A stretch of DNA of 64,000 nt from Streptomyces sp. Edi2. GTDB taxonomy: Bacteria > Actinomycetota > Actinomycetes > Streptomycetales > Streptomycetaceae. Below, piece by piece: positions 1-9,602 of this stretch. How positions within the stretch are numbered: the stretch's first letter is position 1; each line of letters begins with the position of its first letter. The translations under genes and the position numbers were made by a program. The notes beneath the pieces are model-generated. The model was not told where the DNA came from. It saw only the letters and a program-made list of their open reading frames with translations, and ran no database searches. The stretch covers positions 1 to 64,000 of the forward strand of contig NZ_JBEJGX010000003.1 of assembly GCF_040253635.1 (NCBI RefSeq), read 5' to 3'.

Positions 1-706
1 AACCATGGCCGCAACACCGTCAGTGCCGCTGCCGCTCGCGCCGAGCCGGAGTTGAGTTCGGCGGCGACGCGGGTGGCATAGTCGACCAGCAGGCCCTTGA
101 TGTTCTTGGCGCGTTCCTCGTCCAGGTTGAACCGGTCGGCCAAGCTCATCAGCGCATCCTCGGCACCGACCAGGGCCGCGTCCAGGTCATCGTGACTGGT
201 GAACACGGCGCTCACTGCATCGACGCCTGCGGCCTCCAGATGACCGGCGGCCGGCTCCCTCGTGCCCAGCGACTCGGCGAGCTTCTCAAGGTGGGTCACG
301 ATGCGGCTGAGCGACACGATCGGGATCTCCCGCACGGTCGGCGTGCCGGCCAGGACCTGCCGGTAGAAGCGCTGCACGTGGCGGCCCGCAGGACTGGCGG
401 TGTAGCGCCGGTGCCGTCGAGGATCTCGGCATACCGCCGCGCCCGGCTGGTGTCCGACCGTACTGAGACCGCTCCCATGTCCTTCAGGGCATCCAAGCGT
501 GTTTCGACCAGCCGCGCTTCCATACCGAGCCGGGTGACCGACAGCGCTGCTGCGACTTCGGTAACTGTCATGTCGGTCACCGACCCCTCAAGCACATCCA
601 TGATCGCGATGTAGTCAGCAGATTCCGGACGCACCAGATACCCCACGACCTGCCGGGCGTCGCCCACGCCATCAACCGCAGCACGGTCCGACTCTTCCGC
701 CACCAC
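1..706 (-). pseudogene. DUF2397 (TIGR02677) family gene, frameshifted and cut by window edge
   Basis: The product resembles DUF2397/TIGR02677 proteins, a family encoded with SMC-like and DUF2398/DUF2399 partners in Wadjet-type plasmid-defence operons. The GTG at 706 (or 703) follows a purine-rich GGAAGGGGGA. The N-terminal part reads YLVRPESADYIAIMDVLEG and then SDTSRARRYAEILDG, matching the family's N-terminal winged-helix pattern. Near 395 the frame breaks; the continuation (PAGRHVQRFYRQVLAG, VREIPIVSLSRIVTHLEKL) is open in another frame to the left edge. The partner genes would lie to the left and are not visible. The family call is from memory of the motif pattern, so moderately sure; the frame break is seen directly. 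Confidence 0.55.
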
Positions 707-1462
707 TCCCCCTTCCGCGCGCCCCTGGCCCAGCCTGTTGTGGGCCTTGTTTTGGAAAGTAGATGCAGCCACTGACAACGCCGCCGAGAATCGGCAAATT
801 CGAGTAACTTTCTCCCGCACCCCACATGACTCGAATCCACCACCGCAACCAGCCGCAAGTCGCAGACGACGAACCGATACTGCCCGTGTCAACACCTCAT
901 TCCATGACCGAGGCCGCAGGCCTCAAAAGCTGGTTTGATCTGCAGCTTTGGGATCCCGAGCAGACGTCTCGATCGCTGGCGAGGCCTTCCGAGGCACAAT
1001 GAAACCGAGGCGGCGCACGCTGCACCCAGCGGGCGGCATTCGGCCAGATTGATGCCCGAAGCCGCAAGCACCGAATGCGCGGACCCCACCGCCGTCTCCC
1101 CACTCAAACAATTCGCCAATTCGTTCGATAATCGGGGTATCCAAGACCCACGACTAATCCAAGGACGGCGCAGGCCCTATTCAGCGTCAGAACGAAGCCT
1201 GCGGTGGCTGCCGAAGCGGCCAAGGCCCAGCTCCAGAAACAGCCTCAGAGCGGTGCCGCTGTTCCAAAGCTCATCATGTTGACGTCGATCAAGCACAGGC
1301 TCGTCGTGCGGCGAAAGCGCGGGGCCGGGAAGCACCGGCCGTCGGTCGACGGCATGACCCGGAACTGCATACCGGCTCGTCGCAGCTGTCCGGATCGCGT
1401 TGTTCGCCGCTCCGGCGGCAGCGGGCGTTGTGCTAATGCTCTGGCAGTCCGTTGCCGACGGC
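707..1462. other. No recognisable gene
   Basis: About 750 bases with only short, unconvincing open frames on both strands. I see no ribosome binding site followed by a protein-like reading frame, and no structured RNA. It is probably decayed intergenic sequence between two broken genes. Confidence 0.4.
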
Positions 1463-1859
1463 TCACCGCGACAGTACGACGTGATGCCAGGGAGACGTCA
1501 TGTCAAGGGAGTTGCAGGTCCTCCACTTCGACACCAACGAGGTGCGCCGGACCCCAGCGACCAGGTCGGGGTGGTCTCGGAACTGCTGCTCGCGTGCCCA
1601 ATCGGCGAGGTCGGCTTTGTGAGCAGCCCGCACGGCGTCGGGGCTGATGCCGGTGAGGGTGGCGATGCCCATGTTGATGTCGTCGAGGCCGTGGTATCGG
1701 TTGGCGGGCGCGTAGATGCCAGCGGCGTCGGCGGCGTACTCACATCCGGCCGCGGCGAATTTCTCGAACAGCCATCGCCGGAAGGGTGTCCTGGGGTTCC
1801 CCAGGCGGAGTCGTAGTTGTCGACTCGGGGTCGTCGTAGCCGGGACCGATGATGGGCAT
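1463..1859 (-). pseudogene. Hypothetical protein remnant, frameshifted
   Basis: I do not recognise the family. The well-formed part reads NPRTPFRRWLFEKFAAAG, then GLDDINMGIATLTGISPDAV and HKADLADWAREQQFRDHPDL, a soluble alpha-helical composition. A plausible start is the ATG at 1859 (MPIIGPGYDDPES), but reaching the main body needs two frame changes within about 60 bases (around 1800-1830). It lies just downstream of a broken acetyltransferase on the same strand. Confidence 0.35.
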
Positions 1860-1882
1860 GAGGTCTGATTTCCCGTCGGTGA

Positions 1883-2391
1883 TCAGCAGTAATGGAGTGG
1901 AGCTCCGGGCAACGGCAGTGCATACACCTGGTACGGCACGGCGGTTGCGTCGTCGGCGGGCCGGTCGGAAGTGCCGGTGCGGGTGAACCGGCTTTGGCCA
2001 GGACTCGGCCGGAGGCCGGATTGTCGGGGTGTGCATGGCCTCCCGGCGCTCCAGGCCGGCGGTGGCGATGGCGAAGGCGGTGACGTGCTCGACCGCTTCG
2101 GTGGCGTAGCCGTTGCCCCAGGTGTCCTCGCGGAGGATGTAGCTGAGGGTGCCCAGGGACGGGGCCCGTCGCCGCAGGGCGACTCAGGCCGATCATCTCG
2201 TCGGTGGCGAGGATGCCCCAGCTCCACTGTGCGCGCGGTGTCTCGGCGGCTCTGGCGAGGGCTGTGCGGATCTTCTCGTGGGCCTGGTCGAGGGTAAGGG
2301 GCTTGCCGGTGGTGTGCCGGATGGAGGCGCCGCTGTAGATGCGGGTGAGAGCTGGTGCATCGTCGGGGCCCAGGGCGCGCAGGGTCACCAT
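1883..2391 (-). pseudogene. GNAT family N-acetyltransferase, multiply frameshifted
   Basis: The ATG at 2391 opens MVTLRALGPDDAPALTRIYS, a typical GNAT N-terminus (beta1, then the DxxAL helix), followed by a region ending WGILATDEMIGL. The acetyl-CoA-binding half is spread over the other two frames: SLGTLSYILREDTWGNGYAT, then DNPASGRVLAKAG, then a C-terminus ending LPGAPLHYC. At least three frame changes are needed, so no intact enzyme can be made. Its start overlaps the stop of the upstream kinase-like gene, so the two were once translationally coupled. Substrate unknown. Confidence 0.55.
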
Positions 2392-3074
2392 GAGGCAGTC
2401 AGCTCCTTCACGGTGGGGCGGTCGGCGGGGTCGGGGCCAGGCACGCGGTGATGGCGTCCTCGGGGTTCGGGAACGGGCCGCGGCCGGACGTCGCGCAGCG
2501 CTGTGGTGGTGCCCTTGGCGATGGCGGCCGGCTTCTCCAGCCGGTCGGTGGTGTCGTCGTAGGCGACGCGGCGGTGGCCGGTCCAGCACCAGAACAGGGA
2601 GGCGCCCAGGCTCCAGATGCCGGCGGGCGGCTGGGCGGGAATGTGGGTGTCGGCGGGGGTGGAGAGGATCGCGGTGGCGACTCGGGGCGGTGGTGCGGGT
2701 GGAGGGCGCCCCGGTAGGGGACGCGGCGGTCGGTGGCGGGGCCGCAGGCGAGGGCGTAGTCGATGACGGCGGCGTGGCCGTCGTGGGTGACGAGGGTGTC
2801 GGCGGGCTGGACGTCGGCGTGGGCCCAGCCGGCGGCGTGCAGGCGGGCGAGGCGCTCGGTCCAGGTGCGTGCGATGCCCGCGAGCCAGGGGCGGACTGCG
2901 GCACGGTCTCCTTCGGGGCCGCGGGCGAGGGTGAGGGCCCGCCACAGGGGTCGCATCCAGGCCACGGCCAGCCACCGGCCGCCCTTCCTCGACGCTCCCG
3001 GCGCTCACCCGGTAGTCGGGGCTGAGGGCGCCGGTGGCGGCGAGGCGAAGGAGGTGGTCGTCCTCCTGGGCCAT
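2385..3074 (-). pseudogene. Protein-kinase-like gene, frameshifted
   Basis: The reading frame from about 3074 (MAQEDDHLLRLAATGAL) passes through WTERLARLHAAGWAHADVQP, which resembles the catalytic loop of Hanks-type kinases (HADVQP in place of HRDLKP), then VIDYALACG in place of the DFG motif, then IWSLGASLFWCWTGHRRVAY, typical of kinase subdomain IX. The catalytic core therefore looks degenerate, and two frame changes (near 2700 and 2480) break it. It ends overlapping the acetyltransferase relic. It may have been a pseudokinase even before the frame was lost. Confidence 0.45.
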
Positions 3075-3342
3075 CTCGGCGGCCTTGTCGCGGGCGCCGT
3101 CGCCGTCGGGGTCGTTGGCTTTCCACGCGACGGCTCCCTGGGCCTTGGATTTTCCAGGCCGGGAGCCGCGCCGATCGCTCAAAGGATCAGCGCAGCACAA
3201 GAGCGCCGGCACCTGTCGAAGTCCCGACCAACCAGTCGAAGACCGTCGGACCCTCGCCGGCACGCGCCGCGGCAAGATCTTTGCGGGACTGTCGGTCGGA
3301 TGGTCGGCGACCGGAGCGAATTGGTCTTCCCAGTGCGGGGGA

Positions 3343-4198
3343 TCAGCTGCTGAGGTCGAACACGCCCCACGTGGTGAACGGGTCGGCCTGGACGTAGATC
3401 CTGCTTCCTCTGCTGACAACCCGCCGGCGGCCGGGGGCGGCGCCCTCGGGCAGGGTGAGCAGGCCGACGTCCGTTGGCTCGACTGATGTTTCGGTGAGCT
3501 CTCCGCGGGCGAGTCGGTCCCGCTCCTCGCCGCAGCCGCCGACGAAGGCGACCTGCTCGCCGTGGACAGCCACCGCATGGGCGCCCCGTACGCGGTTCGC
3601 CCACACTCTCACGGGCCGGTCACGGCGGTCGGGGCACATCTCGACGAGTGGGAAGCCGTGTACGGGCACGCCCAGGCGGCGGTGCCCGACACGTTCAGGG
3701 CGTAGCAGTCGAAGAGACCGGGGATGGGGGCGCCGTTCTACGTCCAGGTAAGCGGCCCGTGGCGCTCCAGCGGCGGATTCCGGCCGGGTTCTCGTCGAAG
3801 TGCCCGACCCAGATATGGCCGGACTCGTCCACGAGCAGGTGCTCGATGGCGTCCCCGACGGAGAAGGACGAGGTCTCGCGGCCGAGCGCGTGAAGACCTT
3901 GGACTTCGCCCTTGTACTGGGGGGCGAGACCAGCGACGACGAACCCGCCGTCGGGCAGGCGGTCCAGGTGCGGCCAGCGGGCCCGTACGGCGCTCAGCTC
4001 GGTGAGTTCGACGTTGCCGCCCGGATCGACGGAAACGACCAGCGCGTTGAAGGGCAGGACATCGCCGCCGGGCTGCGGAGCGCGTTCGGCGAGCAGCCAG
4101 TGGGCGGCGCCGAAGACGTCGGCGGTACTGGTCAGGACGTGGCGGTCGTGGTGCGCTCGGGGCAGGTGGGCGTAGGGAACGAGGGCGGTCTTCTGCAC
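3343..4198 (-). pseudogene. Hypothetical protein, single frameshift
   Basis: The GTG at 4198 is preceded by AGGAG at good spacing and opens VQKTALVPYAHLPRAHHDRH. The protein contains repeated short segments such as ESGHIWVGHFDENPAG and GSRIYVQADPFTTWGVFDLS that look like beta-propeller blades. The frame breaks near 3720; the rest (FPLVEMCPDRRDRPVRVW to the stop at 3343) is in a second frame. The span is 856 bases, not a multiple of three. Function unknown. Confidence 0.45.
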
Positions 4199-4286
4199 GG
4201 GCGGGCTCTCCTGGGGTGGGCGGTCACGGCCATCGGGCACTGCGGCAGTCGGTGGCGCGCGAGCGGTGGAGAGCGGAGCAGGGCGC

Positions 4287-5280
4287 CTAGATGTACTGAT
4301 CGGGGAGGTTGATCAACCGTGAGAACGGGGGCTGGTTGCCGCAAGCGCTGTGCGGACGGTGCTGGTTGTACTGGTGCAGCCACGGTGGCAGAGCGTCTCG
4401 GCGTTGTCGCTCGCTGGTGTAGCAGCGGGCGTAGGCCCAGCCGTCGGCCATGGTGCGGTGGAAGCGTTCGACCTTGCCGTTGGTCTGCGGACGGTAAGGG
4501 CGCGTGTACTTCGGTGTGATCGAGAGGGTGTCGCACGTGTCGCGCCACAGGTAGGACCGGTAGGCGCCGCCGTTGTCGGAGAGAATCCTCTCGATGGTGA
4601 CGCCGCGCTCGGCGAACCACTCCACCGCGCGATGCAGCACGCCGACTGCGGTCACGGCCGTCTCGTCATCGTGGACCTCGGTGTAGGCGACGCGGGAGTG
4701 GTCGTCGATGACGGTGTGCACGAACGCACTATCCGAGCTTCGGGCCGCCGTAGGCGTTGCGTGACTTGCCCGGTGTCGCGACGCGGTGCTTCTCGCCTTG
4801 GCGGCGACCGACGTACCGCCAACCGCCTCCATCGGGGATGTTCCCGAGCTTCTTCACATCCACGTGCACGAGCGATCCCGGGTGGTCGTGCACGTACCGG
4901 CGGACGGGTTCACCTGTCGCTCGATCGACGTAGGCGAGTCGGGCTCCAGTCGGACCCGATCGCAGGATTCGGTGCACTGTCGACGGGGCGATGTCGAGTC
5001 TCGCGGCGAGCTGGACGGGCCCTTCTCGCAGGCGCAGTCGCAGGCTGACGCATCACTTCGTCACGTTCTTGGGTATTTTGGTCGGAGATCTCCGGGGTCG
5101 TGAGGATCGGTCCTGCATGGACTCGCCTGCAAGGTAGCGATCGGCCCAGCGCTGTACGGTTGGCCAGGACACCTGGAATCGGGCCGCGACTTCGCTGGTC
5201 GGCCAGCCGTCGTCAACGACGAGTCGAGCGACTTTCAGAACGGTGGCGCGGGGTGAGGACGGCGTTCGGATGTGACATGT
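4287..5280 (-). mobile_element. IS481-family transposase relic
   Basis: The pieces make a nearly full-length IS481-type DDE transposase: an N-terminal HTH (VSWPTVQRWADRYLAGES), the characteristic LVHVDVKKLGNIPDGGGWR block, then the catalytic residues in VIDDHSR, ILSDNGGAY and GKVERFHRTM, and a C-terminus with HQYNQHRPHSACG. The reading frame is broken at about 5250, 5050 and 4740 (one extra base in GGATAGTGCG before the catalytic half), so it is not active. I could not identify terminal inverted repeats with confidence, so the limits given are those of the coding remains. Confidence 0.7.
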
Positions 5281-5360
5281 CTGAGCTCCTGGACAGCCTG
5301 AAGGGCCGACCATGGGGTGCGGGCGGCCCTTCGACAACGTGTGGGTAGAGGGCGTGAAGA

Positions 5361-5731
5361 TCAGTCCACCGGGGAGACCCGGATGAGGTTGCCGTCGGGG
5401 TCCGTGATGACGAACGTGCGACCGAAGACAGCGTCGTGTGGCTCCTCCGCGACATGGACTCCCTTCGAGACCCAGCTCGTGAAGATCTCGTCAATCCCGG
5501 TCGCTCCTCCTCCTGGGACCATCAGTCCGACTTCGCTCGTTCGAGGGGTGTTCGGGACCAGCGCCGCTCGCTGTAGCCCGTCCACAGCGCGAACAGGACG
5601 CCGGGAGCAACCTCGAAAGCTACGTAGTGGGGACTGATGAAGGTCGGTTCGATCTCGAACAGGTCGCTGTAGAAGGCGGTAGCGGTCTCGGCGTCGCGGA
5701 CGCCGATCAGGAACAGGTTGGGTGCGGGCAT
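5361..5731 (-). pseudogene. VOC-family (glyoxalase-like) protein, frameshifted
   Basis: The ATG at 5731 starts a short VOC-fold protein (APNLFLIGVRDAETATAFYS, HYVAFEVAPGVLFALWTGYS); the second half (VGLMVPGGGATGIDEIF, then FVITDPDGNLIRVSPVD) is in another frame. The length of 371 bases is not a multiple of three and the break lies near 5570. It is divergent from a broken WYL regulator whose start is about 95 bases away, a common regulator-target arrangement. Substrate unknown. Confidence 0.6.
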
Positions 5732-5826
5732 AGTGCGCTCCTCAGATCGTTGAATTCTCGGTACTGCTCCAGTTGACCGCCGCATCGCGACAGAACCTGT
5801 CACCTTTTCTGCAAAGGTTGGTCAGT

Positions 5827-6798
5827 ATGAAGGCTTCGAGGCTGTTGCATTCTCTCTGCTGCTCCTGCAGGCCCGTCAGCGCATCACCACCACCGAGCTC
5901 GCCGGACGTCTGGAAGTGTCTCGGCGGACCGTGCTGCGGGATGTCGAGGCGCTCTCGACAGCAGGTGTGCCTGTCTATGCCGAACGCGGGCGGAACGGCG
6001 GGATCGTCTTGCTCCCCAGTGCGCGGCTCAACGCATCGCATCTGGAACCATCAGAGCTGGAGGCACTCTCCGTAGCCGGTTTGGACAGCGCGCAACTTGA
6101 GCGTATGGGTCTGTCTGCGGTGTGGGAGTCGGCCGCGCGCAAGATCGCCGCTCGGCAGGCTGCAGCACCTGGATCGCCGAGCCTGCTGCAACTGGCGGAC
6201 CTGGTGCTGGTAGACAGCACCGCGTGGTTTGCTGACTCAGAGGCAGGGGTCGACGTATCGGATCTGGCCTCGGCACTGCGACACCGCCCGCCGGCTGCGA
6301 ATCCAATACCGGCGCAGCGCCGAGAATCAGGCCTCAACGCGGGTGGTCGACCCGTACGGGATCGTCGCGAAATCCGGTCGCTGGTATCTCATCGCCGATG
6401 ACCAGGGGAACGGTCGGCCTGCTCCCGCTCTGGAACGACTCTCGTCCTACGAACAACTCGACGCGCCAGCTGCTCTCCGACCAAGCGAAACCCTCCGCAC
6501 CAGATGGGCCGCGTTGAAGGAACGCACAGAGGGGCAAGGTCGCGTGAGCGTGACCGTCCGCCTGCCAGAAAATGGACTCGACCTGGCGCGGCGCATCCTC
6601 GGCAACCGCATCCACGACGTCTCCGACGCGGAAAACGGCTGGTGCACCGTCGTCGTCCGCTACCCCGACATCGAGTCAGTGCGTCAGCTCCTCCAGTTCG
6701 GCGACCACATCGAGATACTCACCCCAGAGACAGCCCGCGAACGCATCAGTCAGCTCGCCAGAGACCTGGTTGAAAGGCACTCAACCCCGGCCTCGTGA
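5827..6798 (+). pseudogene. WYL-domain (YafY/DeoR-type) transcriptional regulator, frameshifted
   Basis: From the ATG at 5827 the protein begins MKASRLL, then a frame change near 5845 gives the winged-helix segment TTTELAGRLEVSRRTVLRDV and a wing (VPVYAERGRNGGIVLL). A second break near 6295 leads into the WYL domain (VVDPYGIVAKSGRWYLIAD) and its C-terminal extension (VVVRYPDIESVRQLLQFGD). WYL regulators bind DNA and sense a ligand through the WYL domain. Two frame breaks make it inactive here. It is divergent from the VOC gene, its likely former target. Confidence 0.65.
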
Positions 6799-7087
6799 CT
6801 GCCGAGCGGAACGCCCTGCTCTCAATCAACGTCTCCGGTCAGTACACCGGCATGGCCCTTTCTGGTCGTCATGAGGTGATCAACGTCGACATCCGACCTC
6901 GTGACAAACCTTTTCGGCGCGCCACCCCAACCGAGACCACCTCCCTCTGGAGGGGACGTCGAGCTGAGCTCTCGATCTACCGGGCAGTCCCAACTGCAGT
7001 GCTCAGTCACAGCGGTTACCGTGACTGAGCACTCCAGCCGGCCGGCGCAGGGCGAGGGGCGCGCGGGACTTACGGCAGAATCACGCT
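6799..7087. other. Intergenic region
   Basis: No gene recognised. Apart from the 12-bp inverted repeat at 6999-7032, described separately, I see only short open frames without ribosome binding sites. Confidence 0.4.
6999..7032. repeat. Perfect 12-bp inverted repeat (terminator or operator)
   Basis: GTGCTCAGTCAC, a ten-base loop, then GTGACTGAGCAC. It lies between the end of the WYL relic and the start of a hypothetical gene. There is no T-run, so a factor-independent terminator of the GC-hairpin type usual in Streptomyces, or an operator for the downstream gene (56 bases away), are both possible. Confidence 0.5.
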
Positions 7088-7586
7088 GTGACGTCCATGG
7101 GGCTCCTGGCCGAGCTGGAAGCCGGCATGGCAGAGCTGTCCACACCGATGCGGGTGTACGTGGCCGCGGGACGCTTCACCGAGCCGGAAGCCGACCTGCC
7201 ACAGTTGGCGGCCCGGATCCGCACACTGCTGGTCGCGATCACGACGGACGAGGCCTGGCGGCGCTTCCTACCCGGGTACGCCCCACCGTCCGTCCCTGAG
7301 ATCTGCGCTGCTCTGGAACCGGTGGACACGCACAGGGCCGCCCCGTTCCTGGCCCAGGTCGCGGCCGTCGACCTGCTCTGGCCGAGCCACCGGCACCTGC
7401 CCGCCGAGAGCGCCGAACCCGCGGCGGACCGAGTGGTGTCCCTGCTCGGATCAAAGGCCAGCTGGTGGACCAGACCACGACGCCGAATGCGGCGCAGTGA
7501 ACGGGCTCACCCCTCTGTTCGACAGTCTGCTCGCAGGAACGGACGGTGAGCACTTCGCGCTGGCCCTGCAGATCGCCGACGACTGA
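7088..7586 (+). pseudogene. Hypothetical protein, frameshifted near the C-terminus
   Basis: The GTG at 7088 (or ATG at 7097) opens a small acidic protein (LLAELEAGMAELSTPMRVYV, LPQLAARIRTLLVAITTDEA). After about 125 codons the frame breaks near 7470; the other frame continues NGLTPLFDSLLAGTDGEHFA to a stop at 7586. Domain family not recognised. Confidence 0.4.
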
Positions 7587-7852
7587 GCGCCCCATCTGGG
7601 CGGGCGCACGGCCAACCGTCAACAATGCCCGCATTCCTCCTCATCGACGCCGCAGCGCACTCAGCCCAGCTGGCGACTCGCCGCAGCCGTTCGCCTCACC
7701 GATCCCAATCCCTGCATCCGCCAAACGGGTCGGGTGGCCTGGTGATGAGCCGCGGTTCAGGCGTCGTCGGCTGCCTCGGCAAGAAGACCTGAGCCGTGTT
7801 CCGCACGCTGTTGACCGCGCTGGACACCGCGCTGGCGCGATCACTGTGCGGG

Positions 7853-8305
7853 CTAGTTGGTGCAGGTGTCGAGCATGGAGGTCAGCGCGGTCTTCTCGCT
7901 GTCGGTGGTGGTGAGTTTGCACACGGACTTCACATGGGTGCAGTCCTCGGCGTAGGTGCACCACAAGGCGTGCTTGGCCGGCTTCCAGTCGGCTGGGCCG
8001 CTGTCGCTCTTGGAGCTGTTGGAGGACTCGGAGGCGACGACGAGCTGGGGTCTTCGAGGTCGTTGCCGAAGGCTTCGCGCTGGTCCGTGGTCCAGGCGTC
8101 GGCGCCGGAGCGCCGGGCTTTGGGCGAGGGGACCATGTGGTCGATGGTGGCCTGGGCGACGTTGGTGACGGTGGCGTCGTCGTATACGGAGTACCACTTG
8201 CCACTGGCCAGCTGACGACACTTGTCGGACTCGTCGACGACCTCCTTGCCGCCGCGGGCGGCGTCAGCCCCCTGGGTCCACCCGCAGCGCCGGGCACATC
8301 ATCCT
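7853..8305 (-). pseudogene. HNH endonuclease (DUF1524-like) domain, 5' part lost
   Basis: The stop is at 7853. The open frame carries GKWYSVYDDATVTNVAQATI followed by DHMVPSPKA, then REAFGNDLEDPQLVVASE and SNSSKSDSGPADWKP, and a cysteine-bearing tail. This matches secreted actinomycete HNH nucleases, whose signature is a YSxYDD segment, a DHxVP motif and a NxSKxDxxPxxW motif. The usual N-terminal secretion signal and first half are missing; upstream the frame merges into other decayed sequence. Probably a remnant, though a short domain could still be translated. Confidence 0.55.
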
Positions 8306-8329
8306 TGGGCCGGTGACCGGTCCCCTTCT

Positions 8330-8775
8330 GCCGCAGTCGGTGCGGAGCCCGGCTCATGGCGTTCGTGTCTGTCCGAGGCCAGGTCTGAGGTGCGGCGGTG
8401 AGCTTGTCGAGGACGTGCGGGAGCAGGGCGTTGGCGTAGGCGCGGTGTGGCAGGTCGTGGATGGTGATGCGGCTCGAATGGGTGGAGAGCGGACGGTGGC
8501 GTCGTCGGCGGCTTCGCGGACATTGGCCAGGCGTTGAACGGAGGCCCTGTCCGTCTTCCCCAGGACGTCCTTCGACCACGTGGTCGAAGGACCGGTGCCC
8601 GAAGGCCGGTGGGATATGGCCGAGGATCGCGCGCAGCAGCATGTGGCAGGCGTAGGTGCGCTGTGCGGTGTAGTTGGCGTTGAGCTCGCGGGCGAGGCGG
8701 GCAGCTTGTCCAGCTGCCCGGTGGTGCGGGCGGCTTCGAGGCCGCCGATCAGGCCTTCGTCGATGTAGGGCCGAA
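8330..8775 (-). pseudogene. Conserved hypothetical remnant
   Basis: Fragments YIDEGLIGGLEAARTTGQLD, LARELNANYTAQRTYACHML, LRAILGHIPPAFGHRSFDHV and SRITIHDLPHRAYANALLPH lie in different frames in the right order. They resemble a widespread uncharacterised bacterial protein that I know only by pattern. Several frame changes; no intact product. Function unknown. Confidence 0.35.
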
Positions 8776-8844
8776 GGCGGGCTCGGCAGCCGGGCGGCGG
8801 TCCGCCCCTTCTTACGGAGGGACGGACCGTTTGAAGTACCTGGA

Positions 8845-9099
8845 TCAGCGCAGCAGCAGGTACAGGTGGAAACTCCTGGACGAGGTCCAGTCGCAGCGCC
8901 ACCGTATGACGTTGGTGTGGTTGTCCTTCCACCACTGACCGCTGCGCTCGCACGCGGCGCTCTTGTTGAATGTCTCTTTGGTGTCGTACCAGGACGAAGA
9001 GACCGTTGACGGAGCAGCAGTCGCCGTCGCTGGCACGGCGACAGCGGCAGTAGCAGTAGCACCCAGAACAGCCGCCGCGACGGCCAAACGCATTCTCAT
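8845..9099 (-). CDS. Small secreted protein
   Basis: An 84-residue protein starting at the ATG at 9099, preceded by AAGGGGAG at good spacing. Residues 1 to about 29 form a classical signal peptide: MRMR, a hydrophobic AVAAAVLGATATAAVAV core and an ATATAAP cleavage region. The mature part is about 55 residues with two cysteines and several aromatic residues (WYDTKETFNKSAACERSGQW, NVIRWRCDW). Not assigned to a family. Unlike most neighbours it is intact. It is divergent from the HTH-ricin gene, with the TGTTC-GAACA motif between them. Confidence 0.65.
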   Translation of the reverse strand: MRMRLAVAAAVLGATATAAVAVPATATAAPSTVSSSWYDTKETFNKSAACERSGQWWKDNHTNVIRWRCDWTSSRSFHLYLLLR

Positions 9100-9223
9100 A
9101 GGTGGACTCCCCTTGCAGTGAGGGACGTGGGACGGTTACCCGTGCTCGGGATTCCCGTCGGGCCGGATGTTGCGAGCTTGCTCCCTCGGTCTGGGGATGT
9201 CAGCACACAACCTGTCCGGGACA

Positions 9224-9234
9224 TGTTCGGAACA
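9224..9234. promoter_or_regulatory. Palindrome TGTTC-G-GAACA (candidate operator, copy 1)
   Basis: An 11-base palindrome with a one-base centre, preceded by CCTGTCCGG. The same combination recurs at 9563. It is 125 bases upstream of the secreted-protein start on the minus strand. Confidence 0.4.
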
Positions 9235-9562
9235 GGTGCCGGACATGTCCGGGCTGATCAGCCGGGCAAGTCGGACTGTTGTCCGCGTTCACTGTCGACG
9301 ACCGGCGCGTCGGCACAGTCCCCACCGCTCCTGTTCTTCACCATCCGTACGCCGGTCCAGTGGTCACCCGTCTTGCGGTTGACACCGACGTCTCGGCACG
9401 CGGCGAGAGGGCGCAAACCAGAGAATCTTCCCTCAGGCGTCGAAGACCGCCCCTGCGGTCCCAGTACGGGCAACCCACCCTCCCCGCCCCGATTTGCGAT
9501 CCCGCGCCCCGAACAGCTCGATTTGCTCTTGTGTGTCCAGCTCACGCTTGCGAGCCTGTCCG

Positions 9563-9575
9563 GTGTTCCGAACAC
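9563..9575. promoter_or_regulatory. Palindrome GTGTTC-C-GAACAC (candidate operator, copy 2)
   Basis: A 13-base palindrome ending 27 bases before the ATG of the HTH-ricin gene and again preceded by CCTGTCCGG. Its place between likely promoter and start suggests autoregulation by the HTH protein; that is inference. Confidence 0.4.
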
Positions 9576-9602
9576 GGGGGAAAGCGGAGGGAGTGGGCGG
9601 AC

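Larger units (their letters stand above)
9100..9602. other. Intergenic region with palindromes
   Basis: About 500 bases between the secreted-protein gene and the HTH-ricin gene. It contains two TGTTC-N-GAACA palindromes and a CCGGACATGTCCGG palindrome at 9239-9252. No gene recognised. Confidence 0.5.

Noticed and set aside
1498..3126. 542-codon minus-strand frame
   Set aside because: Mostly Pro/Arg/His-rich shadow; only short parts coincide with pieces of the broken acetyltransferase and neighbouring relics.
7641..9062. 473-codon minus-strand frame
   Set aside because: Composition and lack of start signal show it to be a chance frame that passes through pieces of the HNH and hypothetical relics and over the secreted-protein gene.
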